From Pelomonas sp. Root405 (GTDB lineage: Bacteria > Pseudomonadota > Gammaproteobacteria > Burkholderiales > Burkholderiaceae_C), in NCBI RefSeq assembly GCF_001425165.1, contig NZ_LMDU01000011.1:62058-126057 (forward strand): a DNA stretch of 64,000 nucleotides, given 5' to 3'. Of this stretch, positions 27,175-37,048 are shown in pieces; position 1 is the stretch's first letter; every line of letters begins with the position of its first letter. The translations under genes and the position numbers were made by a program. The notes under the pieces are model-generated. The model was not told where the DNA came from and made no database searches. It saw only the letters and a list, made by a program, of their open reading frames with translations.

Positions 27175-28694
27175 TGCCGACTTCCATCGCCATGCCGGTG
27201 GGCCGGCAGCGCTGGGTCATCTGCGCCCTGCTCTTCGTCGCGACGACCATCAACTACATCGACCGCAATGCGCTGTCGGTCCTGAAGACCAGCCTGCAGC
27301 TGCCCCTCGAAGCGGGCGGCCTGGCGCTGACCGATGCCGACTACGGCTGGATCACCTTCGCCTTCACGGCCGCGTATGCCGCCTTCCCGCCGCTGATCGG
27401 CATCGCCATCGACCGCTTCGGCGTCAAGCGCAGCCTGGCCGTGGCCTTGTTGATGTGGTCAGCGGCGGCGGCGGCGCACGGGCTGGTGGCCTCGGTGCTG
27501 GGCCTGATCGTCGTGCGCTTCCTGCTCGGCATGGCCGAAGCCGCCCACTTCCCGGCGGCCATCAAGGCCGTGGCGACGTGGTTCCCGCAGCAGGAGCGCG
27601 CGCTGGCCACAGGCATCTTCAATTCCGGCACGGCGCTGGGCATCATTGCCTCGCCCATCACCGTGTGGCTGGCGCTGAGCTTCGGCTGGCAGTTCGCCTT
27701 CGTCGCCATCGGCGCCGCCGGCCTGGTGTGGCTGATCTTCTGGCAGCGCGGCTACCACGCCCCCGAACGCCACCCGCACGTGTCCGGCGCTGAGCTGGCC
27801 CACATCCAGACGGGCCAGGCGCCGCAGGAGCAAGCCATCAAGCTCCCTTGGACGGCCCTGCTGCGCTTCCGCGCGATCTGGCCTTTCCTCATTGGCAAGC
27901 TGCTGACCGACCCGGTCTGGTGGTTCTTCCTGTTCTGGCTGCCGTCCTACCTGGAGCGCGAGCGCGGCCAGAACCCGCTCAAGAGCGCCGGCCTGGTCGC
28001 GCTGATCTACCTGGGCTCCAGCGTCGGCTCCATCTTCGGCGGCTGGCTGTCCAGCACGCTGCTCAAGCGCGGCTGGCCGGTCGGCCGCGCGCGCATGACG
28101 GCCATGGGGCTGGCTGCGGCCTGCATGCCGGGCGCCATCCTGGCCTACTACAGCGACAGCTTTGCGCTCTGCGTCGGCCTGATCACGCTGGCCACCGCCT
28201 GCCACCAGGCCTGGTCGGCCAACTTGCTGACATCCGCCACCGACCTGTTCCCGACCAAGGTCTCCGGCGCCGTCATCGGCCTGGGCGCCACGGCGGGCGG
28301 CATCGGCGGCATGTTCATCGCGCTGCTGGCCGCGCTGGCCGTGCAGTGGACGGGCACGCAGCAATGGGTGTTCGTGTTCGCCGGGCTGATGCACCTGACC
28401 AGCCTGGGCCTGTTCTGGCTGTGGTTCCGTGGCCGCTTCGAGCGCGTGGACGTGGATGCCGGCATGGACATGCGCCTGGCCCATCGGCCGCTGCTGATCG
28501 CCGGCGGCCTGCTGACGACGGCAGGCGCGCTTCTGGCCTGGGTCATCGCGGCCAACTGGGAAGCCTGCGTCGCCGCGGCCAAGTTCTCGGGCGCGGCGCA
28601 AGCGCTGACGGCCGCCATCGGCGTGGGCTTGATCGGCCTGGCCCTGCTGCACGCCGGCCGACCCCGCGCCGACGCCGTACGACAGGCGGCTTGA
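27174..28694 (+). CDS. MFS transporter, anion:cation symporter (hexuronate/glucarate type)
   Basis: This is a 506-aa inner-membrane carrier with 12 or more helices. The N-terminal TTINYIDRNALSVL and GIAIDRFGVKRSLAVA (the MFS loop 2-3 signature) match the ACS group, which includes ExuT-type hexuronate carriers. It stands divergent from the GH67 alpha-glucuronidase, so glucuronate or an aldouronic fragment is the natural cargo. A GTG at 27171 and ATG at 27174 or 27195 are possible starts. The ROK regulator gene begins two bases after its stop. Confidence 0.85.
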   Translation: MPTSIAMPVGRQRWVICALLFVATTINYIDRNALSVLKTSLQLPLEAGGLALTDADYGWITFAFTAAYAAFPPLIGIAIDRFGVKRSLAVALLMWSAAAAAHGLVASVLGLIVVRFLLGMAEAAHFPAAIKAVATWFPQQERALATGIFNSGTALGIIASPITVWLALSFGWQFAFVAIGAAGLVWLIFWQRGYHAPERHPHVSGAELAHIQTGQAPQEQAIKLPWTALLRFRAIWPFLIGKLLTDPVWWFFLFWLPSYLERERGQNPLKSAGLVALIYLGSSVGSIFGGWLSSTLLKRGWPVGRARMTAMGLAAACMPGAILAYYSDSFALCVGLITLATACHQAWSANLLTSATDLFPTKVSGAVIGLGATAGGIGGMFIALLAALAVQWTGTQQWVFVFAGLMHLTSLGLFWLWFRGRFERVDVDAGMDMRLAHRPLLIAGGLLTTAGALLAWVIAANWEACVAAAKFSGAAQALTAAIGVGLIGLALLHAGRPRADAVRQAA

Positions 28695-28696
28695 CC

Positions 28697-29896
28697 ATGC
28701 AGTTCACCGCCGACCAGCATCTGCTCAAGGACCTCAACCGCATGGCCATCGTGCGGCAGCTGAGTGCCGCGCCCGGGCAGTCGCGCGCGGCGCTGGCCGA
28801 GTCGCTGCAGTTGACGAAATCCACCGTCAGCGCGCTCGTGAAGGAGCTGATTCACGAAGGTTGGCTGCTGGAGCGCGAGGTGGTCGCCACCGGCGAGCTG
28901 GGCCGCCGGCCCACGCCGCTGTTCGTGCACCCGGGGCGGCTGGCGCTGCTGGGCGCCGAGCTGGGCGTGGACGGCGTGCAGGTCGTTGCCACCTCGTTGA
29001 CCGGCGATGTGCTGGCGCGCGCGCGCTCGCCGCTGGACGCCAGCCGCGACCCCCACCTGGCCCTGGTGCGCGCAGCCAAGCTGCTGCAGCAGATGCATGC
29101 GCGCCTGGACACGCCGGCCCAGCAGGTCATCGGCATCGGCATCGGCCTGCCCGGCGGCGTGGATGAGCAAAGCGGCCATCTGCACTTCGCCCACAACCTC
29201 GGCTGGCGTGACCTGCCGGTCGGCCAGCTGCTGGCCGAGCATCTGCGCGGCACGCCGCTGCAAGGCCTGCCGCTGTTCGTGCAGAACGATGCCGACGCGG
29301 CAGCGCTGGGCGAGCTGGAGTTCGGCACCGACAGCCGGTCCGACCCGCTGATCTACCTCAGCCTCGGCCTGGGTGTCGGCGCCGGCCTCGTTGTCGAGGA
29401 CCGGCTGCTGACCGGCGCCCGTGGCCTGGCCGGCGAGGTCGGCCACATGACGCTGGAGATCGACGGCCCGCGCTGCAGCTGCGGCCGCCGCGGCTGTGCC
29501 GAAGCCATGATCGGCTTTCGGGCCATGCTGGGCACCGCCGATGAAGCTGGCGGCCTGGCCGAGGTGCAGCGCCGGCTCCGCGCCAAGCAGGCCGACAGCG
29601 TCGAGGCCGTCGCCAGCGCGGGCCGGCATCTCGGCATGCTGCTCGGCAACCTGTGCGCCGCCTACGACCCCGCGCGCATCGTGCTCGGCGGCGCTGCGGT
29701 CGAAATCGGCGCCCCCTTTCTCGAACACGCCTTCCGCACGCTGGAAAGCAACGCCGCCGCCGCGGGCCTGGCGCCGCCACTGGTCACCCTGTCGCGCTTC
29801 GGCACTGATGCGGTGGCCGTGGGTGCCGCCGCGCTGGCGCGCTACCGACTCACCCGCCCCTTGATCGCCGCCAGCCGCCTGGCCGCGGCTGCCTGA
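28697..29896 (+). CDS. ROK-family transcriptional regulator (XylR type)
   Basis: This 399-aa ROK protein has an N-terminal winged helix (RAALAESLQLTKSTVSALVK, about residues 25-44) and a C-terminal ROK sugar-binding fold with the family signatures GIGIGLPGGVD, LGVGAGLVV, GEVGHMTLE and the zinc cluster CSCGRRGCAE. ROK repressors with this layout regulate xylose genes in many bacteria. It lies in the xylose operon two bases after the carrier and 17 bases before a GH43 gene. It may act locally while the LacI protein acts on the whole regulon. Confidence 0.9.
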   Translation: MQFTADQHLLKDLNRMAIVRQLSAAPGQSRAALAESLQLTKSTVSALVKELIHEGWLLEREVVATGELGRRPTPLFVHPGRLALLGAELGVDGVQVVATSLTGDVLARARSPLDASRDPHLALVRAAKLLQQMHARLDTPAQQVIGIGIGLPGGVDEQSGHLHFAHNLGWRDLPVGQLLAEHLRGTPLQGLPLFVQNDADAAALGELEFGTDSRSDPLIYLSLGLGVGAGLVVEDRLLTGARGLAGEVGHMTLEIDGPRCSCGRRGCAEAMIGFRAMLGTADEAGGLAEVQRRLRAKQADSVEAVASAGRHLGMLLGNLCAAYDPARIVLGGAAVEIGAPFLEHAFRTLESNAAAAGLAPPLVTLSRFGTDAVAVGAAALARYRLTRPLIAASRLAAAA

Positions 29897-29913
29897 TTCC
29901 TGACCCGCCATCC

Positions 29914-31560
29914 ATGATCACCAATCCCATCCTGCCGGGCTTCCACGCCGACCCTTCGATCTGCCGCGTTGGCGACGACTACTACATCGCCACCTCCACC
30001 TTCGAGTGGTGGCCGGGCGTGCGCATCCACCATTCGCGCGATCTGAAGCACTGGCGCCACCACAGCTACGCCTGCACGCGCAAGAGCCAGCTCGACCTGA
30101 CCGGTCACCCCGACTCGGCCGGCGTCTGGGCACCCTGCCTGAGCTACTCGGGTGGCCAGTTCTGGCTGATCTACACCGATGTGCGCTCGACCATCGGCGC
30201 CTTCAAGGACACGCACAACTACCTGATCACCGCGCCCAGCATCGACGGGCCGTGGAGCGAACCCATCTACCTGAACAGCTCGGGCTTCGACCCCAGCCTG
30301 TTCCACGACACGGATGAGAACGGCAGCGTCCGTCACTGGCTGCTCAACCAGCAGTGGACGCATGTGCCAGGCAAGAACCACTTCAACGGCATCCTGCTGC
30401 AGGAATACGACCACGAAGCCAGGCGCCTGGTCGGCCCGGTGAAGAACATCTATGCCGGCACCCAGCTCGGCGTCGTCGAGGGCCCGCACCTCTACCGCCG
30501 CAACGGCTGGTACTACCTGCTGACGGCCGAGGGCGGCACTTTCTACGAACACGCCGTGACACTGGCCCGCTCTCGCAGCATCGACGGACCGTACGAGACC
30601 CTGCCCGGCAACCCGCTGCTGACCGCCTGGCAGCAACCCACCGACGGCCTGCAGCGCAGCGGCCATGCCAGCCTGGTGCAGACGCAGCACGGCGATTGGT
30701 ACCTGGCCCACCTGTGTGGCCGGCCGCTGGAGTGGAGCGGCCCGAATGCCGACAAGCAGAACGGCGTCTACGAGAACCTGCACTGCCCGCTGGGCCGCGA
30801 GACCGGCATCCAGCGCATCCACTGGCGTGACGACGACTGGCCCGAGATCGAAGGCGGCGGCAATGCGCCGCGGCTGCAGGTGGCCGAGCCGGGCCTGCCA
30901 GAGCATGTGTTCCCGGCCGAAGCCGCGCGCGACGACTTCGACGGCACGACGCTCAACCCCCACCTGAATTCGCTGCGCGTACCTTTCGACGAGCGCTGGA
31001 TCTCGCTGACCGAGCGCCCCGGCTTCCTGCGCCTGAAGGGCCGCGAGTCGCTGATGAGCCTGTTCGACCAGAGCCTGGTCGCACGCCGCCAGCAGCACTT
31101 CAACTGCCGCGTCGAGACGCGCCTGGAGTTCGCGCCCGAGCTGTTCCAGCAGATGGCCGGCCTCGTTGCTTACTACAACACCAGCAACCACGCCTACCTG
31201 CACGTCAGCCGTCATATCGACTCAGGCCAGCGCGTGCTGCGCCTGACCGTCAATCGCGACGCAGCGCTGAGCGAGCCGGCCGCCGCCGTCGAGCTGGCCG
31301 ACGGCCCGGTGGACCTGGCCGTCGAGTTCAGCCACGCCACCTACCAGTTCCACTACGCGCAAGATGGCAAGGCCTGGACCGCGTTCGGCCCGGCGCTGGA
31401 TGCGGCCATGCTCAGCGACGAGTTCGCGACGCAATTCGTCAACGGCTTCGCGCGCAGCTTCGGCTTCACCGGCAACTTCATCGGCATCGCCTGCCAGGAT
31501 CTGTCGGGTCAGCGGCTCGTGGCGGACTTCGATCACTTCAGCTACACAGCGAAACCCTGA
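29914..31560 (+). CDS. Beta-xylosidase/arabinofuranosidase, GH43
   Basis: This 548-aa GH43 enzyme trims xylose from the ends of xylo-oligosaccharides. The five-bladed propeller holds the usual catalytic acids: Asp13 (PGFHADPS), Asp126 (SGFDPSLF) and Glu189 (VVEGPHLY). A C-terminal beta-sandwich (about residues 340-548) matches the GH43/XynB two-domain form. No signal peptide is seen, so it should be cytoplasmic. It lies in the operon carrier-ROK-GH43-GPH-xylA. It shares the NP(I/V)LPGF start with the second GH43 gene at 44820, suggesting duplication. Confidence 0.93.
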   Translation: MITNPILPGFHADPSICRVGDDYYIATSTFEWWPGVRIHHSRDLKHWRHHSYACTRKSQLDLTGHPDSAGVWAPCLSYSGGQFWLIYTDVRSTIGAFKDTHNYLITAPSIDGPWSEPIYLNSSGFDPSLFHDTDENGSVRHWLLNQQWTHVPGKNHFNGILLQEYDHEARRLVGPVKNIYAGTQLGVVEGPHLYRRNGWYYLLTAEGGTFYEHAVTLARSRSIDGPYETLPGNPLLTAWQQPTDGLQRSGHASLVQTQHGDWYLAHLCGRPLEWSGPNADKQNGVYENLHCPLGRETGIQRIHWRDDDWPEIEGGGNAPRLQVAEPGLPEHVFPAEAARDDFDGTTLNPHLNSLRVPFDERWISLTERPGFLRLKGRESLMSLFDQSLVARRQQHFNCRVETRLEFAPELFQQMAGLVAYYNTSNHAYLHVSRHIDSGQRVLRLTVNRDAALSEPAAAVELADGPVDLAVEFSHATYQFHYAQDGKAWTAFGPALDAAMLSDEFATQFVNGFARSFGFTGNFIGIACQDLSGQRLVADFDHFSYTAKP

Positions 31561-31601
31561 GCGGCGCCAGACCGCAATCACAAGAAGCTAACGAGACAAG
31601 C

Positions 31602-33158
31602 ATGGCCACCCCTCACCAACCTTTGTCGTTCACGGAGAAGGCCGGTTACAGCTGCGGCGACGCGGCTGCGAACCTGGTCTTCATGTCCATGATCCTGTTC
31701 CAGCTGAACTTCTACACGGACGTGTTCGGCCTGTCCGCCAGCACGGCCGCGGCGATCCTGCTGTGGCCGCGGCTGTGGGATGCCGTGTTCGACCCCGTCA
31801 TGGGCGTGCTGGCCGACCGCACCAACACCCGCTGGGGCAAGTTCCGGCCGTGGGTGTTGTGGACGTCGGTGCCCTGGGCCGTCGTCATGGTGCTGGCCTA
31901 CACGTCGCCGGACCCGAGCTGGGGCTGGAGCACCGGCATGGTGGTGGCCTACGCCGGCATCACCAACACGCTGCTGATGACGCTGTACTCGATGAACAAC
32001 ATGCCGTACTCCGCGCTGGGTGGGGTCATGACGGCGGACCTCAACGAGCGCACCAAGCTCAACTCCTACCGTTTCGTGTCGGTCAACGTCGCGCAGTTCG
32101 CGGTCGGCGGCCTGACGCTGCCGCTGGTGGCCAAGTTCGCGCAAGGCGCCGATCGTGCGCACGGCTGGCAGGTCACGATGACGATCTGGGCCGTGGCTTG
32201 CCTGGTGCTGTTCCTGGTCACTTTCTTCTCCACCAAGGAGCGCATCAAGCCCATTGCCGAGACCCACAGCTCGCCCAAGCAGGACTTCAGTGACCTGCTG
32301 AAGAACGGCCCGTGGATCGCGCTGGTGGCCTACACCCTCTTCCACTTCGCGATGCTGGCCCTTCGCGGCGGCGCCCACTACAACTACTACCACCACTACG
32401 CCGACAAGGCCGCGATGTTCGACTTCCTGGCCGCGGTCGGCCTGACGACGCCCGACCTGCAAAGCACCGGCAGCCTGGCCGACAGCCTCGGCTACATCGT
32501 GCACGGCACGCGCGAGCAGCTGGCCAGTTCCAACGTGGCCGATGTGTTCAACAGCATCATCAACATGGCCGGCACGCTGACGACCATCATCGTGATCATG
32601 CTGTCCATGGGCCTGTCGGCGCGGTTCGGCAAGCGCACGGTGGCCATCACCTGCTTTGCGCTGTCCACGCTGACCGCCTGCGCCCTCTATCTGCTGCCGC
32701 CTTCCGCCGTGTGGGCCATGCTGGGCCTGCAGATCCTCGGCGCCATCGTCTACGCGCCGACCTGCGCCGTCATGTGGGCCATGTATGCCGACGCCGCCGA
32801 CTACTCCGAATGGCAGACCGGCCGCCGCTTCACCGGCATGGTGTTCGCCACCATCGGCTTCTCGCTGAAGACGGGTCTGGCCATCGGCTCTGCGGCCCTG
32901 CTGTGGATCCTGGCCGGCCTGTTCGGCTACGACACGCAGGCGCCCTCGGCGCCCAATGCCATCGAGGGCTACCGCTTCATGTCCAGCATCTTCGTCGGCG
33001 CGCTGTTCGCCGCCTGCGCCGTCTGCATGCTCTTCAACAAGCTGAACAAGCAGACCACGCTGCAGATGGCCGACGAGCTTGCCGAGCGCCGCCGCAAGGC
33101 CGGCGTCAACCCCGATGACGACGCCGGCGCCGCCACCGCGGTGCCTGCCACCGCCTGA
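31602..33158 (+). CDS. GPH-family sugar:cation symporter (pentoside/xyloside)
   Basis: This 518-aa integral membrane protein is of the glycoside-pentoside-hexuronide symporter family. Visible hallmarks are the N-terminal EKAGYSCGDAAANLVF, LWPRLWDAVFDPVMGVLADRT and WGKFRPWVLW in the first third, and YADAADYSEWQTGRRFTGMV later. It probably brings xylobiose or other xylosides into the cytoplasm for the GH43 enzymes. It lies between GH43 and xylA in the same direction. Confidence 0.92.
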   Translation: MATPHQPLSFTEKAGYSCGDAAANLVFMSMILFQLNFYTDVFGLSASTAAAILLWPRLWDAVFDPVMGVLADRTNTRWGKFRPWVLWTSVPWAVVMVLAYTSPDPSWGWSTGMVVAYAGITNTLLMTLYSMNNMPYSALGGVMTADLNERTKLNSYRFVSVNVAQFAVGGLTLPLVAKFAQGADRAHGWQVTMTIWAVACLVLFLVTFFSTKERIKPIAETHSSPKQDFSDLLKNGPWIALVAYTLFHFAMLALRGGAHYNYYHHYADKAAMFDFLAAVGLTTPDLQSTGSLADSLGYIVHGTREQLASSNVADVFNSIINMAGTLTTIIVIMLSMGLSARFGKRTVAITCFALSTLTACALYLLPPSAVWAMLGLQILGAIVYAPTCAVMWAMYADAADYSEWQTGRRFTGMVFATIGFSLKTGLAIGSAALLWILAGLFGYDTQAPSAPNAIEGYRFMSSIFVGALFAACAVCMLFNKLNKQTTLQMADELAERRRKAGVNPDDDAGAATAVPATA

Positions 33159-33200
33159 CTCCCATCCACACCCAACTGATACCGCTGTAAGGACCCCGCC

Positions 33201-34517
33201 ATGAGCACCGCCTATTCCGACCTCCCCAACGTGGCCTACGAAGGCCCCACCTCCACCAACCCGCTGGCCTACCGCTGGTACGACGCCAAGCGCGTCGTGA
33301 TGGGCAAGACGCTGGCCGAACACCTGCGCCCGGCCGTCTGCTACTGGCACAACTTCTGCTGGAAGGGCGAGGACGTCTTCGGCCTCGGCGCCACCGCCCA
33401 CGCACGCAGCTGGTTCTCCGAGACCGACCCGGTCAAGGGCGCCTACGGCAAGCTCGACGCCGCGTTCGACTTCTTCGGCAAGCTCGGCCTGCCGTACTGG
33501 TGCTTCCACGACCGCGATGTGGCCCCTGAAGGCGCCAACCTCGCCGAGTCCAACCGCATCCTCGACGGCCTGCTCGAAGCCGCCGCCAAGAAGATGCAGG
33601 ACCAGAAGATCGGCCTGCTGTGGGGCACGGCCAACCTGTTCTCCAACCCGCGTTTCATGAGCGGTGCGGCCACCAACCCCGACCCCGAGGTCTTCGCCTA
33701 CGCCGCCGCGCAGGTCAAGCACGCGCTGGAGTGGACGAACCGCCTGGACGGCCAGAACTACGTGCTGTGGGGCGGCCGTGAAGGCTACGAGACGCTGCTG
33801 AACACCGACCTCAAGCGCGAGCTGGCCCAGTACGGCCGCTTCCTCTCCGCCGTCGTCGAGCACAAGCACAAGATCGGCTTCAAGGGCACCATCCTCATCG
33901 AGCCCAAGCCGCAGGAACCCACCAAGCACCAGTACGACTACGACAGCGCCACGGTCCACGGCTTCCTGAAGACCTATGGCCTGGAGAACGAGGTCAAGGT
34001 CAACCTCGAGGTCAACCACGCCACGCTGGCCGGCCACAGCTTCGAGCATGAAGTCGCTACCGCCTGCGCCCTGGGCATCTTCGGCTCCATCGACGCCAAC
34101 CGCGGCGACGAGCAGCTGGGCTGGGACACCGACCAGTTCCCCAACAACCACGCAGCCCTGGTGCCGGCCATGCTGGAGATCATCCGCGCCGGCGGCTTCA
34201 CGACCGGCGGCACCAACTTCGACGCCAAGGTGCGCCGCCAATCCATCGACCCGACCGACCAGCTGGAAGGCCACATCGGCGGCATGGACACGATGGCCCG
34301 CGCCTTCCTCAGCGCGGCGGCACTGTTCGAGAGCGGCCAGCTGGAGAAGGCCGTCAGCGAGCGTTATGCCGGCTGGAACGGTGAGCTGGGCCAGAAGATC
34401 CACGGCGGCGCCAGCCTGGACGACCTGGCCACGCTCGTGCACGCGCAAGGCATCTCGCCGCAGCCGCGTTCCGGTCGCCAGGAGCGCCTGGAAAACGTCG
34501 TCAACGCGTTCGTCTGA
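33201..34517 (+). CDS. xylA: Xylose isomerase
   Basis: This enzyme (438 aa, normal length for class II) converts D-xylose to D-xylulose. Recognised metal and catalytic segments include CYWHNFCW with the active-site His, [35 protein letters not shown] and [19 protein letters not shown]. An AAGGA-like site (GTAAGGACC) lies before the ATG. It is followed by a strong intergenic hairpin and then by xylB. Confidence 0.98.
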   Translation: MSTAYSDLPNVAYEGPTSTNPLAYRWYDAKRVVMGKTLAEHLRPAVCYWHNFCWKGEDVFGLGATAHARSWFSETDPVKGAYGKLDAAFDFFGKLGLPYWCFHDRDVAPEGANLAESNRILDGLLEAAAKKMQDQKIGLLWGTANLFSNPRFMSGAATNPDPEVFAYAAAQVKHALEWTNRLDGQNYVLWGGREGYETLLNTDLKRELAQYGRFLSAVVEHKHKIGFKGTILIEPKPQEPTKHQYDYDSATVHGFLKTYGLENEVKVNLEVNHATLAGHSFEHEVATACALGIFGSIDANRGDEQLGWDTDQFPNNHAALVPAMLEIIRAGGFTTGGTNFDAKVRRQSIDPTDQLEGHIGGMDTMARAFLSAAALFESGQLEKAVSERYAGWNGELGQKIHGGASLDDLATLVHAQGISPQPRSGRQERLENVVNAFV

Positions 34518-34526
34518 AACTCAAAG

Positions 34527-34600
34527 GCAACCACAGAGCCACAGAGGCACAGAGGAAACACAGAGCACCTGCCTCTGTGTCTCTGTGCCTCTGTGGTTGC
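34527..34600 (+). repeat. Long intercistronic hairpin between xylA and xylB
   Basis: A 29-base left arm (34527-34555) pairs with 34572-34600 around a 16-base loop. I count 27 Watson-Crick pairs, one G-T pair and one mismatch. The arms consist of CACAGAGG-type units, a repeat seen in intergenic regions of many bacterial genomes. It begins 10 bases after the xylA stop and ends 29 bases before the xylB ATG. It could stabilise the 3' end of the xylA part of the mRNA, or reduce read-through into xylB. Confidence 0.85.
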
Positions 34601-34628
34601 ATTTCTGCATTCGTTTTGGGCCACTGAC

Positions 34629-36097
<1,469 letters not shown>

Positions 36098-36101
<4 letters not shown>

Positions 36102-37048
36102 ACAGCCTCGACCAGCTCCGCCAACACAGCACCGTCGTTGCCGACACCGGCGACTTCGACCAGCTCGCGCGCTTCAGCCCGCAGGACGCGACGACCAACC
36201 CATCCCTCGTGCTGAAGGCCGTGCAGCAGCCGCGCTACCGGCCGCTGCTGGAGCAGGCCGTCGCGGCCCACCGGGGCGCGCCCGCATCGACCGTGGCCGA
36301 GCACCTGCTCGTGGCCTTTGGCGTGGAGATCCTCAAGCTCGTGCCCGGCCGGGTGTCGACCGAGATCGATCCGCGCCTGTCGCATGACACGGCCGTGTCG
36401 GTTGCCACCGCCCGGCGCCTCATCGCGCTGTATGCCGCCGCCGGCGTGCCGCGGGCGCGCGTGCTGATCAAGCTGGCGTCCACCTGGCAGGGCATCCAGG
36501 CCGCGCGCGAACTGGAGGCGCAGGGCATCCACACCAACCTGACGCTGCTGTTCTGCCTGGCCCAGGCACGCGCCTGCGCCGACGCGGGCGTGCAGCTGAT
36601 CTCGCCTTTTGTCGGCCGCATCTACGACTGGTTCAAGAAGACCGCCGGCGGCAGCTGGGACGAAGCCGCGATGGCCGGGCCCAACGACCCCGGCGTGCGC
36701 TCGGTGGAGGAAATCTACCGCCACTACAAGCGCCACGGCATCCGCACCGAGGTGATGGCCGCCAGCTTCCGCAACAGCGGCCAGATCGTGGCCCTGGCCG
36801 GCTGCGACCTGATGACCATCAGCCCGGCGCTTCTCGGCGAGCTGGCCCAGGCGACCACGCCGGTTACCTGCCGGCTGACGCCGCCCGCTGGCGAGGTGAC
36901 GCCGCCACCACCGCCGCTGACGCAGGCGGCCTTCGAGGCCGCGCTGGCCGCCGACGCGATGGCGCGCGACAAGCTCGCCGAGGGCATCGCGCAATTCATC
37001 GCCGACACCGAGACACTCGAACAGCTCATCCACGCCTCCCAAGCATGA
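36098..37048 (+). CDS. tal: Transaldolase
   Basis: This 316-aa transaldolase belongs to the class-I Schiff-base family (TalB type) and works in the non-oxidative pentose phosphate pathway. DATTNPSLVLKA is the N-terminal signature, RVLIKLASTWQGIQAA holds the active-site Lys, and TLLFCLAQARACADAGVQLISPFVGRI follows. Its ATG overlaps the xylB stop by four bases and its stop overlaps the next gene by four, so xylulose 5-phosphate from XylB can go straight into sugar-phosphate rearrangement. Confidence 0.96.

Noticed and set aside
33178-33191. TGATACCGCTGTAA before xylA as a further LacI box
   Set aside because: It matches only about 9 of 14 positions, lacks the GCGC centre and sits inside an operon.
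31578-34448. A 956-codon open frame on the minus strand opposite the GPH carrier and xylA
   Set aside because: It spans two convincing genes and gives a repetitive Gly/Val/Arg-rich translation; no start signal or motif.
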